Of a stretch of 64,000 nt of DNA, positions 45,545 to 53,875 are shown one piece after another. Source of the DNA: Cellulomonas sp. Root485 (GTDB lineage Bacteria; Actinomycetota; Actinomycetes; Actinomycetales; Cellulomonadaceae). The notes beneath the pieces were generated by a model. The model saw only the letters and a program-made list of their open reading frames with translations. It ran no database searches and was not told the DNA's origin. The translations under genes were made by a program, and so were the position numbers. The stretch covers positions 124,001 through 188,000 of the forward strand of contig NZ_LMFC01000004.1 in assembly GCF_001426705.1 (NCBI RefSeq). Reading direction: 5' to 3'. Each line of letters opens with the position of its first letter. Position 1 is the first letter of the stretch.

Positions 45545-46729
45545 CTACTGCACGGCCGCGGTCCTCCCGGAGGTGGCCGCGATGCCGGCCGTGAGGCGAC
45601 GTCGACGCGTCGGGTACGGGACCGGATGGGTGACCAGCCACGCGGCGCCCGCGCAGATGAGCTCCTTGTACCGGGCGGCCGGGCGGCCGCCGGGGGCGAA
45701 GGACCTGGCGCGGTCGTCAGCGGTCACGAGCTGGATGAGGCCGTCCTGTCGGCCCAGGCTGATGCACTGGTGGACGTAGCCCAGCGGCGTGCGGGGGAGC
45801 CTGCCGCCGGTGAGGCGGGCGACGATCGAGTCCGCGGCCTGCCACGCCATCGGGATGCCCGACGCGCAGGACATCCGCAGCGGGTTGCCCACCGGCCCGT
45901 GCGCGAACGCGGCGTCGCCGACGGCGTAGACGTCCGGGTGGGACACCGAGCGCATGGTCCCGTCGACCACGATCTGCCCGCGGTCCGTGACGTCCAGGTC
46001 TGAGGCGGCGGCGATCGGGTGGGCCGCGAAACCGGCGGCCCAGACGGTCACGTCGGCGGGGATCGTGGTGCCGTCGCCGGCCGTCACGACGGTGGCGTCG
46101 ACCCGCGCGACGGCCGTGTGCTCGTGGATGGTGACGCCGAGGCGGGCGAAGGTCCCGCGCAGGTGGCGCTGCCCGGCGGGCGAGAGCCAGTCGCCGAACG
46201 CGCCGGTCGTCACGACGGCGACGTCGAGCTGCGCGAAGGACTCGGCGATCTCGCTCGCCGACTCGATGCCGGTCAGGCCGCCGCCGACCACCACCACGCG
46301 CGCGCCGGGTGGCAGCGCGCGGAGTCGCTCGCGCAGGCGGAGTGCGCCCGGGCGGCTGGCGACCTCGTGCGCGTGCTCGAACACGCCGAGCACCCCGTGG
46401 TCGTCGCGCGCGCTGCCGAGGGCGTAGACGAGCGTGTCGTAGCGGAGCTGGTCAGCGTCGTCGAGAAGCACGGTCTTGCCCTCGACGTCGACCGAGGTCA
46501 CGCGCGCGACGCGCAGGACCACGCCCGAGCCGGCCAGCAGGTCGCGCAGCGGTCGGTCGCGCAGGTGCTGGCCGGTGGCCACCTGGTGCAGGCGGATGCG
46601 CTCGACGAAGTCCGGCTCGGCGTTGACCAGGGTGATCTCGACGTCGTCGCCGTGCAGGCGTCGCGCGAGCCGGCCGGCTGCGGAGGCTCCGGCGTACCCG
46701 GCGCCGAGGATGACGATGCGGTGCTTCAT
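45545..46729 (-). CDS. NDH-2-like FAD/NAD(P)-dependent oxidoreductase
   Basis: 394 residues. N-terminal FAD dinucleotide fold ILGAGYAGASAAGRLARRL, NAD fold VVVGGGLTGIESASEIAESF (about 155), and the second FAD motif HPDVYAVGDAAFA (about 285), in type II NADH dehydrogenase order. There is no C-terminal membrane helix. It may oxidise NADH with quinone or reduce another acceptor. It follows the ECF41 sigma gene by 85 bases on the same strand; ECF41 factors are known to lie next to oxidoreductases, epimerases or carboxymuconolactone decarboxylases that they control, so this gene is a probable target of that sigma factor. Confidence 0.85.
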   Translation of the reverse strand: MKHRIVILGAGYAGASAAGRLARRLHGDDVEITLVNAEPDFVERIRLHQVATGQHLRDRPLRDLLAGSGVVLRVARVTSVDVEGKTVLLDDADQLRYDTLVYALGSARDDHGVLGVFEHAHEVASRPGALRLRERLRALPPGARVVVVGGGLTGIESASEIAESFAQLDVAVVTTGAFGDWLSPAGQRHLRGTFARLGVTIHEHTAVARVDATVVTAGDGTTIPADVTVWAAGFAAHPIAAASDLDVTDRGQIVVDGTMRSVSHPDVYAVGDAAFAHGPVGNPLRMSCASGIPMAWQAADSIVARLTGGRLPRTPLGYVHQCISLGRQDGLIQLVTADDRARSFAPGGRPAARYKELICAGAAWLVTHPVPYPTRRRRLTAGIAATSGRTAAVQ

Positions 46730-46803
46730 GAGTCTCAGCTCCTGTGGTGGAGGGGTTGTCCCTCCTGAACTGAGCGGCCGCGCGATCCCTGACACCGGTC
46801 CGG

Positions 46804-46819
46804 TGTGACCTGCGTCACC
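46804..46819. promoter_or_regulatory. Crp/GlxR-like site upstream of the oxidoreductase
   Basis: TGTGA-CCTGCG-TCACC matches the Crp-family consensus TGTGA-N6-TCACA at nine of ten fixed positions. It overlaps the end of the sigma-factor gene, about 75 bases upstream of the oxidoreductase start. The same bases on the minus strand read GGTCACA, one mismatch from the ECF41 -35 element TGTCACA, but I found no matching -10 (CGTC) at the right distance. Confidence 0.4.
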
Positions 46820-47780
46820 AGGCGGCGAGCAGAGGCTCCCCGTGGTCCGACGCAGCCCACTGCCGCTGGGCGCGACCCAGCTTGTCGGGGTTGACCTGGG
46901 TCAGGACGGCGCAGATCCCGCTGTCGCTCAGCTCCAGGGCCATCACGCCGACGAGCCGGTCGCCGACCGCGACGACGACGGCCGGGTTGCCGTTGGCGGT
47001 CCACGCGTAGACGTCGGGCGACCCGCCGATGAGTGCGCGCTTGGAGTCCGCGGGCCGGAACAGGCCGCGCAGGAACTGGGCGACCGCCTCCGCGCCGACG
47101 AACGCCTTGGCCCGCGCCGGGATCTTGCCGCCACCGTCGCCCACGCCGAGCACGTCCGAAGTCAGCAGCGCGACGAGCGGCTCGGTCCGGCCGGTCGTCG
47201 CGGCCGCGAGGAACTCCTCGACCACCTGGCGCGCGTCCGCGCGGTCGACCTCGGTGCGGACCCGCTCGCCTGCCAGGTGCTGCTTGGCGCGGTGGAGGAC
47301 CTGCTGGCTGCTGGCCTCGGTGATGTCGAGCATCTCGGCGATCTCCGCGTGCGAGTACGAGAACGCCTCGCGCAGCACGTAGACCGCGCGCTCGGTCGGG
47401 GTGAGCCGCTCCATGAGGACCAGGACGGCGGTCGACACCGACTCGCGCTGCTCGACCGTGTCCGCCGGACCGAGCATCGGGTCGCCGTCGAGCAACGGCT
47501 CCGGCAGCCACTGGCCGACGTAGACCTCGCGTCGAGCCCGCGCGGACTGGAGCTGCGTCAGGCAGAGGTTGGTCAGCACGCGCGTCAGCCACGCGGCCGG
47601 CACGCGGACCTGCTCCCGGTCGGCGGCCTGCCAGCGCAGGAACGTCTCCTGCGCGGCGTCCTCGGCTTCGGCGGCCGAGCCGAGGAGGCGGTAGGCGATG
47701 GCTTCGAGTCGCGGCCGGAGGCTCTCGAACACGTCGACGTGGTCCGGCTGGATCTCGTCGTCCATGCTCCGCACGCTCAC
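46815..47780 (-). CDS. ECF41-family RNA polymerase sigma factor (SigJ-like)
   Basis: 321 residues. Sigma-2 (FESLRPRLEAIAYRLLGSAAEAEDAAQETFLRW) and sigma-4 (LTPTERAVYVLREAFSYSHAEIAEML) are followed by a SnoaL-like domain. Two signatures of the ECF41 group are visible: WLPEP in the linker between sigma-2 and sigma-4, and NPDKL near the C-terminus. In characterised ECF41 proteins the C-terminal domain tunes activity in place of an anti-sigma factor. GTG at 47780 has AAGG seven bases upstream; the ATG at 47765 is possible. The oxidoreductase gene downstream fits the usual ECF41 partner class. Confidence 0.92.
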   Translation of the reverse strand: MSVRSMDDEIQPDHVDVFESLRPRLEAIAYRLLGSAAEAEDAAQETFLRWQAADREQVRVPAAWLTRVLTNLCLTQLQSARARREVYVGQWLPEPLLDGDPMLGPADTVEQRESVSTAVLVLMERLTPTERAVYVLREAFSYSHAEIAEMLDITEASSQQVLHRAKQHLAGERVRTEVDRADARQVVEEFLAAATTGRTEPLVALLTSDVLGVGDGGGKIPARAKAFVGAEAVAQFLRGLFRPADSKRALIGGSPDVYAWTANGNPAVVVAVGDRLVGVMALELSDSGICAVLTQVNPDKLGRAQRQWAASDHGEPLLAAW

Positions 47781-47932
47781 GCGCCGACCTTACGACGGCG
47801 TCCCGGTCACGTCGTCCGGACCAAGCCATGAGTGCCTCGGCGGTCCCACCCGACGACGCCCAGGGCTTGGTCGCGTCCCGGGCTGAGGCGGGACCATGCC
47901 CTGGGTGACGGGACGGGGCCGGTGTGCGGCAC

Positions 47933-48538
47933 TCAGGGCTTGGTCGGGGCGAGGGCGGCCAGCGCCATCTCCTGCAGCAACGCTCGGGTCCGCGTCGACG
48001 AGACCGCGCGCGCGCTGTGCGGGGTCGAGTTGAGCAGACCGAACGTCGCCTGCGCGCGCAGGCGGAGCTCGGCGCGGTCGGTCGACGGGCTGAGCCGCGA
48101 GAGCACGTCGACCCACAGGTCGATGTAGCGACGCTGCAGGTCACGCACCGATCCGCGGTCCTGCGGGGAGAGGGCCGCGAGGTCGCGGTCCTGCACGCGG
48201 ATGACGTCGGGGTCGCGCAGCGCGAAGTCGACGTGGAAGCGCACGAGCCCGGCGAGCGCCGACGAGTCGTCCTCGGCAGAGGACACCACGTCGCGACCGC
48301 CGCCGAGCAGGCCCTCGCTCACCCCGATGAGCAGCGCGGCCAGCACGGCCTGCTTGCTGGGGAAGTGGCGGTAGACCGCCGGGCCGCTGACGCCTACCGA
48401 CGAGCCCAGGTCCTCGATCGAGACGCCGTCGAAGCCGCGGCCGGCGAAGAGCTGAGCCGCGGACGAGAGCAGGGCGTCGCGCCGCTCGGCCTTGGCGCGA
48501 CCGCGGGCGGTGGGCATCGCGGAGACCTGCTCGGCCAT
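47933..48538 (-). CDS. TetR-family repressor of the leucine/itaconate operon (BkaR/Rv2506-like)
   Basis: 201 residues. The N-terminal HTH is FDGVSIEDLGSSVGVSGPAVYRHFPSKQAVLAALL, a textbook TetR recognition segment; the rest is the helical ligand domain (GLVRFHVDFALRDPDVIRVQDRDL). ATG has GGAGGG nine bases upstream. Divergent from accD1, with a perfect 16-base palindrome between. M. tuberculosis BkaR (Rv2506) controls the equivalent set of branched-chain genes, and the shared gene order makes this its likely counterpart. The inducer is probably an acyl-CoA intermediate (inference). Confidence 0.88.
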   Translation of the reverse strand: MAEQVSAMPTARGRAKAERRDALLSSAAQLFAGRGFDGVSIEDLGSSVGVSGPAVYRHFPSKQAVLAALLIGVSEGLLGGGRDVVSSAEDDSSALAGLVRFHVDFALRDPDVIRVQDRDLAALSPQDRGSVRDLQRRYIDLWVDVLSRLSPSTDRAELRLRAQATFGLLNSTPHSARAVSSTRTRALLQEMALAALAPTKP

Positions 48539-48590
48539 CGGCTCGCTCCCTCCGTGGACAACACCGTGATCGCAGACTAGCCTCAATTCG

Positions 48591-48606
48591 GTTAACGATC
48601 GTTAAC
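48591..48606. promoter_or_regulatory. Perfect 16-bp palindrome, TetR operator
   Basis: GTTAACGATCGTTAAC reads the same on both strands. It lies 53 bases from the TetR start and 41 from the accD1 start, where one bound repressor could block both promoters. Full symmetry in a 73% GC genome is very unlikely by chance. Confidence 0.85.
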
Positions 48607-48646
48607 TCAGTTTGTCTCTCCCACCACCCCCGCGGAGACAGCGTCG

Positions 48647-50245
48647 ATGGAGATGCTCAGCACGGCAGCCGACCCTGCCGGGACCTCGTTCGCAGCGAAC
48701 GACGCGTCCCAGCGCGCCCTCGTCACGGAGCTCCGAGAGCGCCTCGGCACCGCGGCGCAGGGCGGTCCGCAGCGCTCGCGGGAGCGGCACATGGCCCGCG
48801 GCAAGCTGCTCCCGCGTGAGCGGATCGACGTCCTCCTCGACGACGGCAGCCCGTTCCTGGAGGTCGCGCCGCTGGCCGCGGACGGTCTCTACGACGGGGA
48901 GGCGCCGGGCGCGGGAGTCATCGCGGGCATCGGGCTCGTCCACGGCCGGCACGTCATGGTCCTGTCCAACGACGCGACCGTGAAGGGCGGCACGTACTAC
49001 CCGCTGACGGTCAAGAAGCACCTGCGGGCGCAGGAGATCGCGCTGGAGAACCGGCTGCCCTGCATCTACCTCGTCGACTCCGGCGGGGCGTTCCTCCCCA
49101 AGCAGGACGAGGTGTTCCCGGACCGCGACCACTTCGGGCGGATCTTCTTCAACCAGGCGCGCATGTCCGCAGAGGGCATCCCGCAGGTCGCGTGCGTGAT
49201 GGGCTCGTGCACCGCGGGCGGCGCGTACGTGCCGGCGATGAGCGACGAGACCGTGATCGTGCGCGGGCAGGGCACGATCTTCCTGGCCGGGCCGCCGCTG
49301 GTGAAGGCGGCGACAGGCGAGGTGGTGACCGCGGAGGACCTCGGCGGCGGTGAGCTGCACTCACGGACCTCGGGTGTCACGGACCACCTGGCGGAGAACG
49401 ACGCGCACGCGCTGCAGATCGTGCGGGACATCGTCGCGACCCTGCCCGTCCCGACGACGACGGCCTGGGAGGTCCACGAGAGCCGACCGCCCAAGGTCGA
49501 CGAGGGTCAGCTCTACGGGGTGGTGCCCACCGACCTCCAGACCGCGTACGACGTTCACGAGGTCATCGCGCGGCTGGTGGACGGCAGCGAGCTGCACGAG
49601 TTCAAGCGGGAGTACGGCACCACGCTGGTGACCGGGTTCGCGCGGCTGCACGGGCACCCCGTGGGGATCGTCGCCAACAACGGGGTGCTGTTCAGCGAGT
49701 CCGCACTCAAGGGTGCGCACTTCATCGAGCTGTGCGACCAGCGCGGCATCCCGCTGGTGTTCCTGCAGAACGTGAACGGCTTCATGGTCGGCAAGGACTA
49801 CGAGGCCGGCGGCATCGCGAAGCACGGCGCCAAGATGGTCACGGCCGTCGCGACGACGCGGGTGCCCAAGCTGACCGTCGTCATCGGCGGCTCGTTCGGC
49901 GCCGGCAACTACTCCATGTGCGGGCGCGCGTACTCCCCGCGGTTCCTGTGGATGTGGCCCGCGAGCCGGATCTCGGTCATGGGCGGTCCGCAGGCGTCGT
50001 CCGTGCTGGCGACCATCCGCCGCGAGCAGCTGGGCGACGAGTGGTCCGCGCAGGACGAGGAGTCGTTCCGGAAGCAGCTGCGCGACCAGTACGAGACGCA
50101 GGGCAGCCCGTACTACTCGACCGCGCGCCTGTGGGACGACGGGATCATCGACCCCGCGGACACCCGCCGTGTACTCGGGATGGCCCTCGACGTCTGCCGA
50201 GGCGTCCCGCTGAGCGAGCCCCGCTTCGGGCTCTTCCGGATGTGA
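48647..50245 (+). CDS. accD1: Methylcrotonyl-CoA-type carboxylase, carboxyltransferase subunit
   Basis: 532 residues, the usual length for MCC beta/AccD1. The acyl-CoA side reads [25 protein letters not shown] and [14 protein letters not shown]; the carboxybiotin side reads [23 protein letters not shown] and [42 protein letters not shown] is typical of methylcrotonyl-CoA carboxylases. It moves CO2 from biotin to 3-methylcrotonyl-CoA, giving 3-methylglutaconyl-CoA in leucine breakdown. First gene of a five-gene coupled operon under the TetR palindrome. GGAG ten bases before the ATG. Confidence 0.93.
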   Translation: MEMLSTAADPAGTSFAANDASQRALVTELRERLGTAAQGGPQRSRERHMARGKLLPRERIDVLLDDGSPFLEVAPLAADGLYDGEAPGAGVIAGIGLVHGRHVMVLSNDATVKGGTYYPLTVKKHLRAQEIALENRLPCIYLVDSGGAFLPKQDEVFPDRDHFGRIFFNQARMSAEGIPQVACVMGSCTAGGAYVPAMSDETVIVRGQGTIFLAGPPLVKAATGEVVTAEDLGGGELHSRTSGVTDHLAENDAHALQIVRDIVATLPVPTTTAWEVHESRPPKVDEGQLYGVVPTDLQTAYDVHEVIARLVDGSELHEFKREYGTTLVTGFARLHGHPVGIVANNGVLFSESALKGAHFIELCDQRGIPLVFLQNVNGFMVGKDYEAGGIAKHGAKMVTAVATTRVPKLTVVIGGSFGAGNYSMCGRAYSPRFLWMWPASRISVMGGPQASSVLATIRREQLGDEWSAQDEESFRKQLRDQYETQGSPYYSTARLWDDGIIDPADTRRVLGMALDVCRGVPLSEPRFGLFRM

Positions 50246-52239
50246 GCGCCATGTTCCGGAGCGTGCTCGTGGCCAACCGCGCGGAGATCGCCTGCCGCGT
50301 CATCGCAACGCTCCAGAGGCTCGGCATCCGCGCCGTCGCCGTCTACACCGACGCGGACCGGGACGCCCTGCACGTGGAGCGCGCCGACAGCGCGGTCAGG
50401 ATCGACAGCTATCTGTCCATCGAGGCTGTCGTGGCCGCCGCGCGTGCGGTGGGTGCCGACGCGATCCACCCCGGCTACGGGTTCCTCTCCGAGAACGCGG
50501 ACCTGGCGCGAGCGTGCGAGGCGGCGGGCGTCGTGTTCGTCGGCCCGGGCGTCAAGGCGCTGGAGGTCATGGGCGACAAGATCCGCGCCAAGGAGCACGT
50601 GAGCGCCGCGGGCGTGCCTGTGATCCCGGGCTCGTCGTCCATCGACGCCGCCGCCGCCGAGCGCGTCGGGTACCCGCTGCTGGTCAAGCCGTCGGCGGGA
50701 GGGGGCGGCAAGGGCATGACGGTCGTCGAGCGGCCCGAGGACCTGGCCGACGCCCTCGTCGGTGCCCGTCGGGTCGCCGCTGCGGCTTTCGGCGACGACA
50801 CGCTGCTGCTCGAACGGCTGGTCAGGAGCCCGCGGCACATCGAGGTGCAGCTCCTGGCCGACGGCTTCGAGCACGTCATCCACCTGGGCGAACGGGAGTG
50901 CTCGCTGCAGCGTCGGCACCAGAAGGTCATCGAGGAGGCGCCCTCGCCCCTGCTCGACTCGGTGACGCGGCAGAGGATCGGGGAGGCGGCCTGCGACGTC
51001 GCCCGGAGCGTGGGCTACGTCGGCGCGGGGACCGTCGAGTTCCTGGTGTCCGACGAGGCGCCGACGGAGTTCTTCTTCATGGAGATGAACACCCGGCTGC
51101 AGGTGGAGCACCCCGTCACGGAGCTGGTCACGGGGCTGGACCTGGTCGAGTGGCAGCTGCGGGTCGCTGCGGGAGAGCCCCTCACGGTGCGGCAGTCCGA
51201 CGTGGTCCTGACCGGTCACGCGATCGAGGCCCGCGTCTACGCGGAGGACCCCCTCCGCGACTTCCTGCCGTCTGCCGGCACGGTGCACGTGCTCGACGAG
51301 CCCACCGGCGACGGGATCCGCGTCGACAGTGCGCTGCAGGAGGGCCTGGAGATCGGGTCGGCGTATGACCCCATGCTCGCCAAGGTCATCGCGTGGGGCA
51401 CCGACCGGGCCACGGCCATGGCGCGGCTGGACGCCGCTCTGGCGCGCACGACGATCCTCGGCGTCCGCACCAACGTCGAGTTCCTGCGCGGCGTGCTGGC
51501 CGACCCCGACGTGCAGGCCGGCCGGCTCGACACGGGACTGCTCGCACGGCTGATCCCCACGATGGAGCACCGCACCCCGTCCGACGTGCACCGCGTCGCG
51601 GCCGCACTGGCACGTCACCACGCCCGCGCCGGCGAGACCGGCACTTCCGCGCGAGAACGGCAGTTCGCACTGCCGTTCTCGCGGCGAACTGCCGGTCTCG
51701 CGTGGAGTTCCGACGGCTGGCGCCTCGGGGAGAACCGGCCCGTGCGGTACGAGGACGTCTCCGTGCTTGGCGACACCGTGTCCGTGGGCGACGGCGAGCC
51801 GGTGCTCGCGCGACTGACCCACCGCGGATCCCACGCGGTCGACCTCGAGCTCGACGGGGTCGTGCACCCCCTGCGCCTCGTGACGCACGGCTCGGTGACC
51901 TGGGTCGGCGACCAGGGGTCTGCGTTCGAGCTCCGGTTCCGCACCCGCGTCGAGCGCCTCGCCGACGAGCTCGCCGCAGTCACGCGCGGCACGCGCCCTG
52001 TCGACCCGCAGGTGCGTTCCCCCATGCCCGGCACGGTCGTCTCGGTGGAGGTGGAGTCCGGCGACAGCGTGGTCGCCGGCCAGATCCTCCTCACCATCGA
52101 GGCGATGAAGATGGAGCACCGGGTCGTCGCGCCCAGCGACGGCATCGTCCACCTCACGGTCCGACCGACCGACCAGGTGGCACTCGACCACGTGGTGGCC
52201 ACCATCACCGGCCACCCCGACGAAGGGACCCCGGCATGA
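50242..52239 (+). CDS. accA1: Methylcrotonyl-CoA-type carboxylase, biotin carboxylase/BCCP subunit
   Basis: 665 residues. Biotin carboxylase (1-445): [57 protein letters not shown] linker/BT domain follows, then the biotinyl domain (about 595-660) with the modified Lys in EAMKMEH. It charges biotin with CO2 for AccD1. GTG at 50242 overlaps the accD1 stop (GTGA); ATG at 50251 is an alternative. Residues encoded at 51632-51701 come from a nested palindrome inserted in frame in the linker ([20 protein letters not shown]), which looks like an acquired repeat. Downstream, the stop overlaps the dehydrogenase start by ATGA. Confidence 0.92.
   Translation: MSAMFRSVLVANRAEIACRVIATLQRLGIRAVAVYTDADRDALHVERADSAVRIDSYLSIEAVVAAARAVGADAIHPGYGFLSENADLARACEAAGVVFVGPGVKALEVMGDKIRAKEHVSAAGVPVIPGSSSIDAAAAERVGYPLLVKPSAGGGGKGMTVVERPEDLADALVGARRVAAAAFGDDTLLLERLVRSPRHIEVQLLADGFEHVIHLGERECSLQRRHQKVIEEAPSPLLDSVTRQRIGEAACDVARSVGYVGAGTVEFLVSDEAPTEFFFMEMNTRLQVEHPVTELVTGLDLVEWQLRVAAGEPLTVRQSDVVLTGHAIEARVYAEDPLRDFLPSAGTVHVLDEPTGDGIRVDSALQEGLEIGSAYDPMLAKVIAWGTDRATAMARLDAALARTTILGVRTNVEFLRGVLADPDVQAGRLDTGLLARLIPTMEHRTPSDVHRVAAALARHHARAGETGTSARERQFALPFSRRTAGLAWSSDGWRLGENRPVRYEDVSVLGDTVSVGDGEPVLARLTHRGSHAVDLELDGVVHPLRLVTHGSVTWVGDQGSAFELRFRTRVERLADELAAVTRGTRPVDPQVRSPMPGTVVSVEVESGDSVVAGQILLTIEAMKMEHRVVAPSDGIVHLTVRPTDQVALDHVVATITGHPDEGTPA
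51632..51701. repeat. 70-bp nested palindrome inserted in frame within accA1
   Basis: Outer arms GCGAGACCGGCA (51632-51643) and TGCCGGTCTCGC (51690-51701) are perfect inverted repeats of 12. Inner arms GCGAGAACGGCAGT (51651-51664) and ACTGCCGTTCTCGC (51669-51682) are perfect over 14, around a TCGC loop. Gaps on both sides are seven bases. Inner and outer arms resemble each other, as in REP/BIME-type mobile palindromes. It adds about 23 codons without a stop. Confidence 0.85.
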
Positions 52240-53411
52240 CCTACGACCTCACCCCCGAGCAGCAGAAGCTCCGCGACGAGGTGCGCGACTTCGCCGACAC
52301 CGTCGTGGCCCCCGCCGCGTACGAGTACGACACGAAGCGCGAGCTGCCCTACGAGATCCTCGCCCAGATGGGGGAGATGGGGCTGTTCGGTCTGCCGTTC
52401 CCCGTCGAGTACGGCGGGCAGGGCCGCGACTACGTCGACCTGTGCCTGGCCATCGAGCAGCTGGCCCGCGTGGACCAGTCGATCGCCGTGACGCTCGAGG
52501 CCGGGGTCGGGCTCGGGGCGATGCCGGTGTGGCGCAGCGGCACCGAGGCGCAGAAGCAGGAGTGGATCCCGATGCTCGCGCGGGGCGAGGCGCTCGCAGC
52601 GTTCGGGCTGACGGAGGCCGACGCCGGGTCGGACGCCGCAGGGACCAAGACGACCGCGCGGCTCGACGGCGGCGAGTGGGTCATCGACGGGACCAAGCAG
52701 TTCATCACCAACTCCGGCTCGAAGATCACGCGGCTGGTGACCATCACGGCGGTGACGGGGGAGTCCGTCCGCGCCGACGGGTCGGTGAAGAAGGAGCTCA
52801 CCGCGATCCTGGTCCCCAGCGGCACCCCCGGGTTCACCGTGCTGCCCGCCTACGACAAGGTCGGCTGGCACACGTCCGACACCCACCCGCTGCGGTTCGA
52901 GGACGTCCGTGTCCCGGAGGCGAACCTGCTGGGCGAGCGCGGGCGGGGGTTCGCCCAGTTCATCCAGACCCTCGACGAGGGCCGCGTCGCGTTCGCCGCG
53001 CTCTGCACGGGAGCCGCGCAGGGCTGCCTGGAGGAGGCCATGCGCTACGCGAAGAGCCGCAACGTGTTCGGCCACCCCATCGGCGAGAACCAGCACATCG
53101 CGTTCACCATCGCCCGCATGGAGGCCCGCGTGCACTCCGCCCGCCTGGCCTGGCTCGACGCCGCGCACCGGCTCGTCGCCGGCGAGCCGTTCAAGCTGGA
53201 GGCCAGCCTGGCCAAGCTCATCGGCAGCGAGGCGGCGATGGACAACGCGCGCGACGCCACGCAGATCTTCGGCGGGTACGGCGTGATGAACGAGAACCCT
53301 GTCGCGCGGCACTACCGCGACTCGAAGATCCTGGAGATCGGCGAGGGGACCACGCAGGTGCAGCTCATGGTGATCGCTCGGGAGCTGGGCTTCACCGGGG
53401 CGCCGCGATGA
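52236..53411 (+). CDS. Acyl-CoA dehydrogenase of the leucine operon (FadE19/AcdH-like)
   Basis: 391 residues. FGLTEADAGSDAAGTKTTA, FITNSGSKITRLVTITAV, YAKSRNVFGHPIGENQHIAF and FGGYGVMNENPVARHYRDSK give a standard FAD-dependent acyl-CoA dehydrogenase. Near the C-terminus it has EIGEGTTQVQ, with a Glu where short/medium-chain enzymes hold the catalytic base; isovaleryl-CoA dehydrogenases usually have Gly or Ala there and use another Glu. So it may favour short or 2-methyl branched substrates, or act on several branched acyl-CoAs. Position matches fadE19 in Mycobacterium. Coupled to accA1 and the MaoC gene by ATGA overlaps. Confidence 0.9.
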   Translation: MTYDLTPEQQKLRDEVRDFADTVVAPAAYEYDTKRELPYEILAQMGEMGLFGLPFPVEYGGQGRDYVDLCLAIEQLARVDQSIAVTLEAGVGLGAMPVWRSGTEAQKQEWIPMLARGEALAAFGLTEADAGSDAAGTKTTARLDGGEWVIDGTKQFITNSGSKITRLVTITAVTGESVRADGSVKKELTAILVPSGTPGFTVLPAYDKVGWHTSDTHPLRFEDVRVPEANLLGERGRGFAQFIQTLDEGRVAFAALCTGAAQGCLEEAMRYAKSRNVFGHPIGENQHIAFTIARMEARVHSARLAWLDAAHRLVAGEPFKLEASLAKLIGSEAAMDNARDATQIFGGYGVMNENPVARHYRDSKILEIGEGTTQVQLMVIARELGFTGAPR

Positions 53412-53875
53412 CGAAGGACATCGAGCAGCGCGGGCTGTACTACGAGGAGCTCGAGCTCGACGTCCGGTACGTGCACCGGCCCGGACGCACGATGACCGAG
53501 GCGGACAACGTCCTCTTCTCGACGCTCACCATGAACCCGCAGGCCCTGCACCTGGACGCGGCGTGGTCGGCCGAGCAGCCGTTCGGGCAGCGGCTGGTGA
53601 ACTCGATGATGACGTTGTCCGTGCTGGTGGGGAGCTCGGTCGCGCAGCTGACGCAGGGCACGATCGTCGCGAACCTCGGCTTCACCGACGTCCGGTTCCC
53701 GCACCCGCTGTTCCACGGGGACACCCTGTACTCGTCGACCGTCGTGACGGAGAAGCGGCTCTCGTCGTCGCGGCCCGGCCAGGGGGTCGTCACGCTCGAG
53801 CACACCGGCCGCAACCAGGACGACGTGGTCGTGGCCACCGCGACCCGGACGGTCCTGTTCCGGTGCCGCCCATGA
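53408..53875 (+). CDS. MaoC-family enoyl-CoA hydratase (Rv2499c-like)
   Basis: 155 residues, single hot-dog fold. The R-specific hydratase motif is present as TEADNVLFSTLTMNPQALHLD, with the catalytic Asp-x4-Asn/His set, and the fold ends in ATATRTVLFRCRP. It should hydrate an unsaturated branched CoA ester: 3-methylglutaconyl-CoA to (R)-HMG-CoA in the leucine route, and itaconyl/mesaconyl-CoA to citramalyl-CoA if the itaconate role known for the mycobacterial locus holds here. ATGA overlaps at both ends place it between dehydrogenase and lyase. Confidence 0.85.
   Translation: MTKDIEQRGLYYEELELDVRYVHRPGRTMTEADNVLFSTLTMNPQALHLDAAWSAEQPFGQRLVNSMMTLSVLVGSSVAQLTQGTIVANLGFTDVRFPHPLFHGDTLYSSTVVTEKRLSSSRPGQGVVTLEHTGRNQDDVVVATATRTVLFRCRP

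Noticed and set aside
46788..46794. TGTCAGG as an ECF41 -35 element for the oxidoreductase
   Set aside because: Two mismatches to TGTCACA and no CGTC at the expected distance; not enough to call a promoter.
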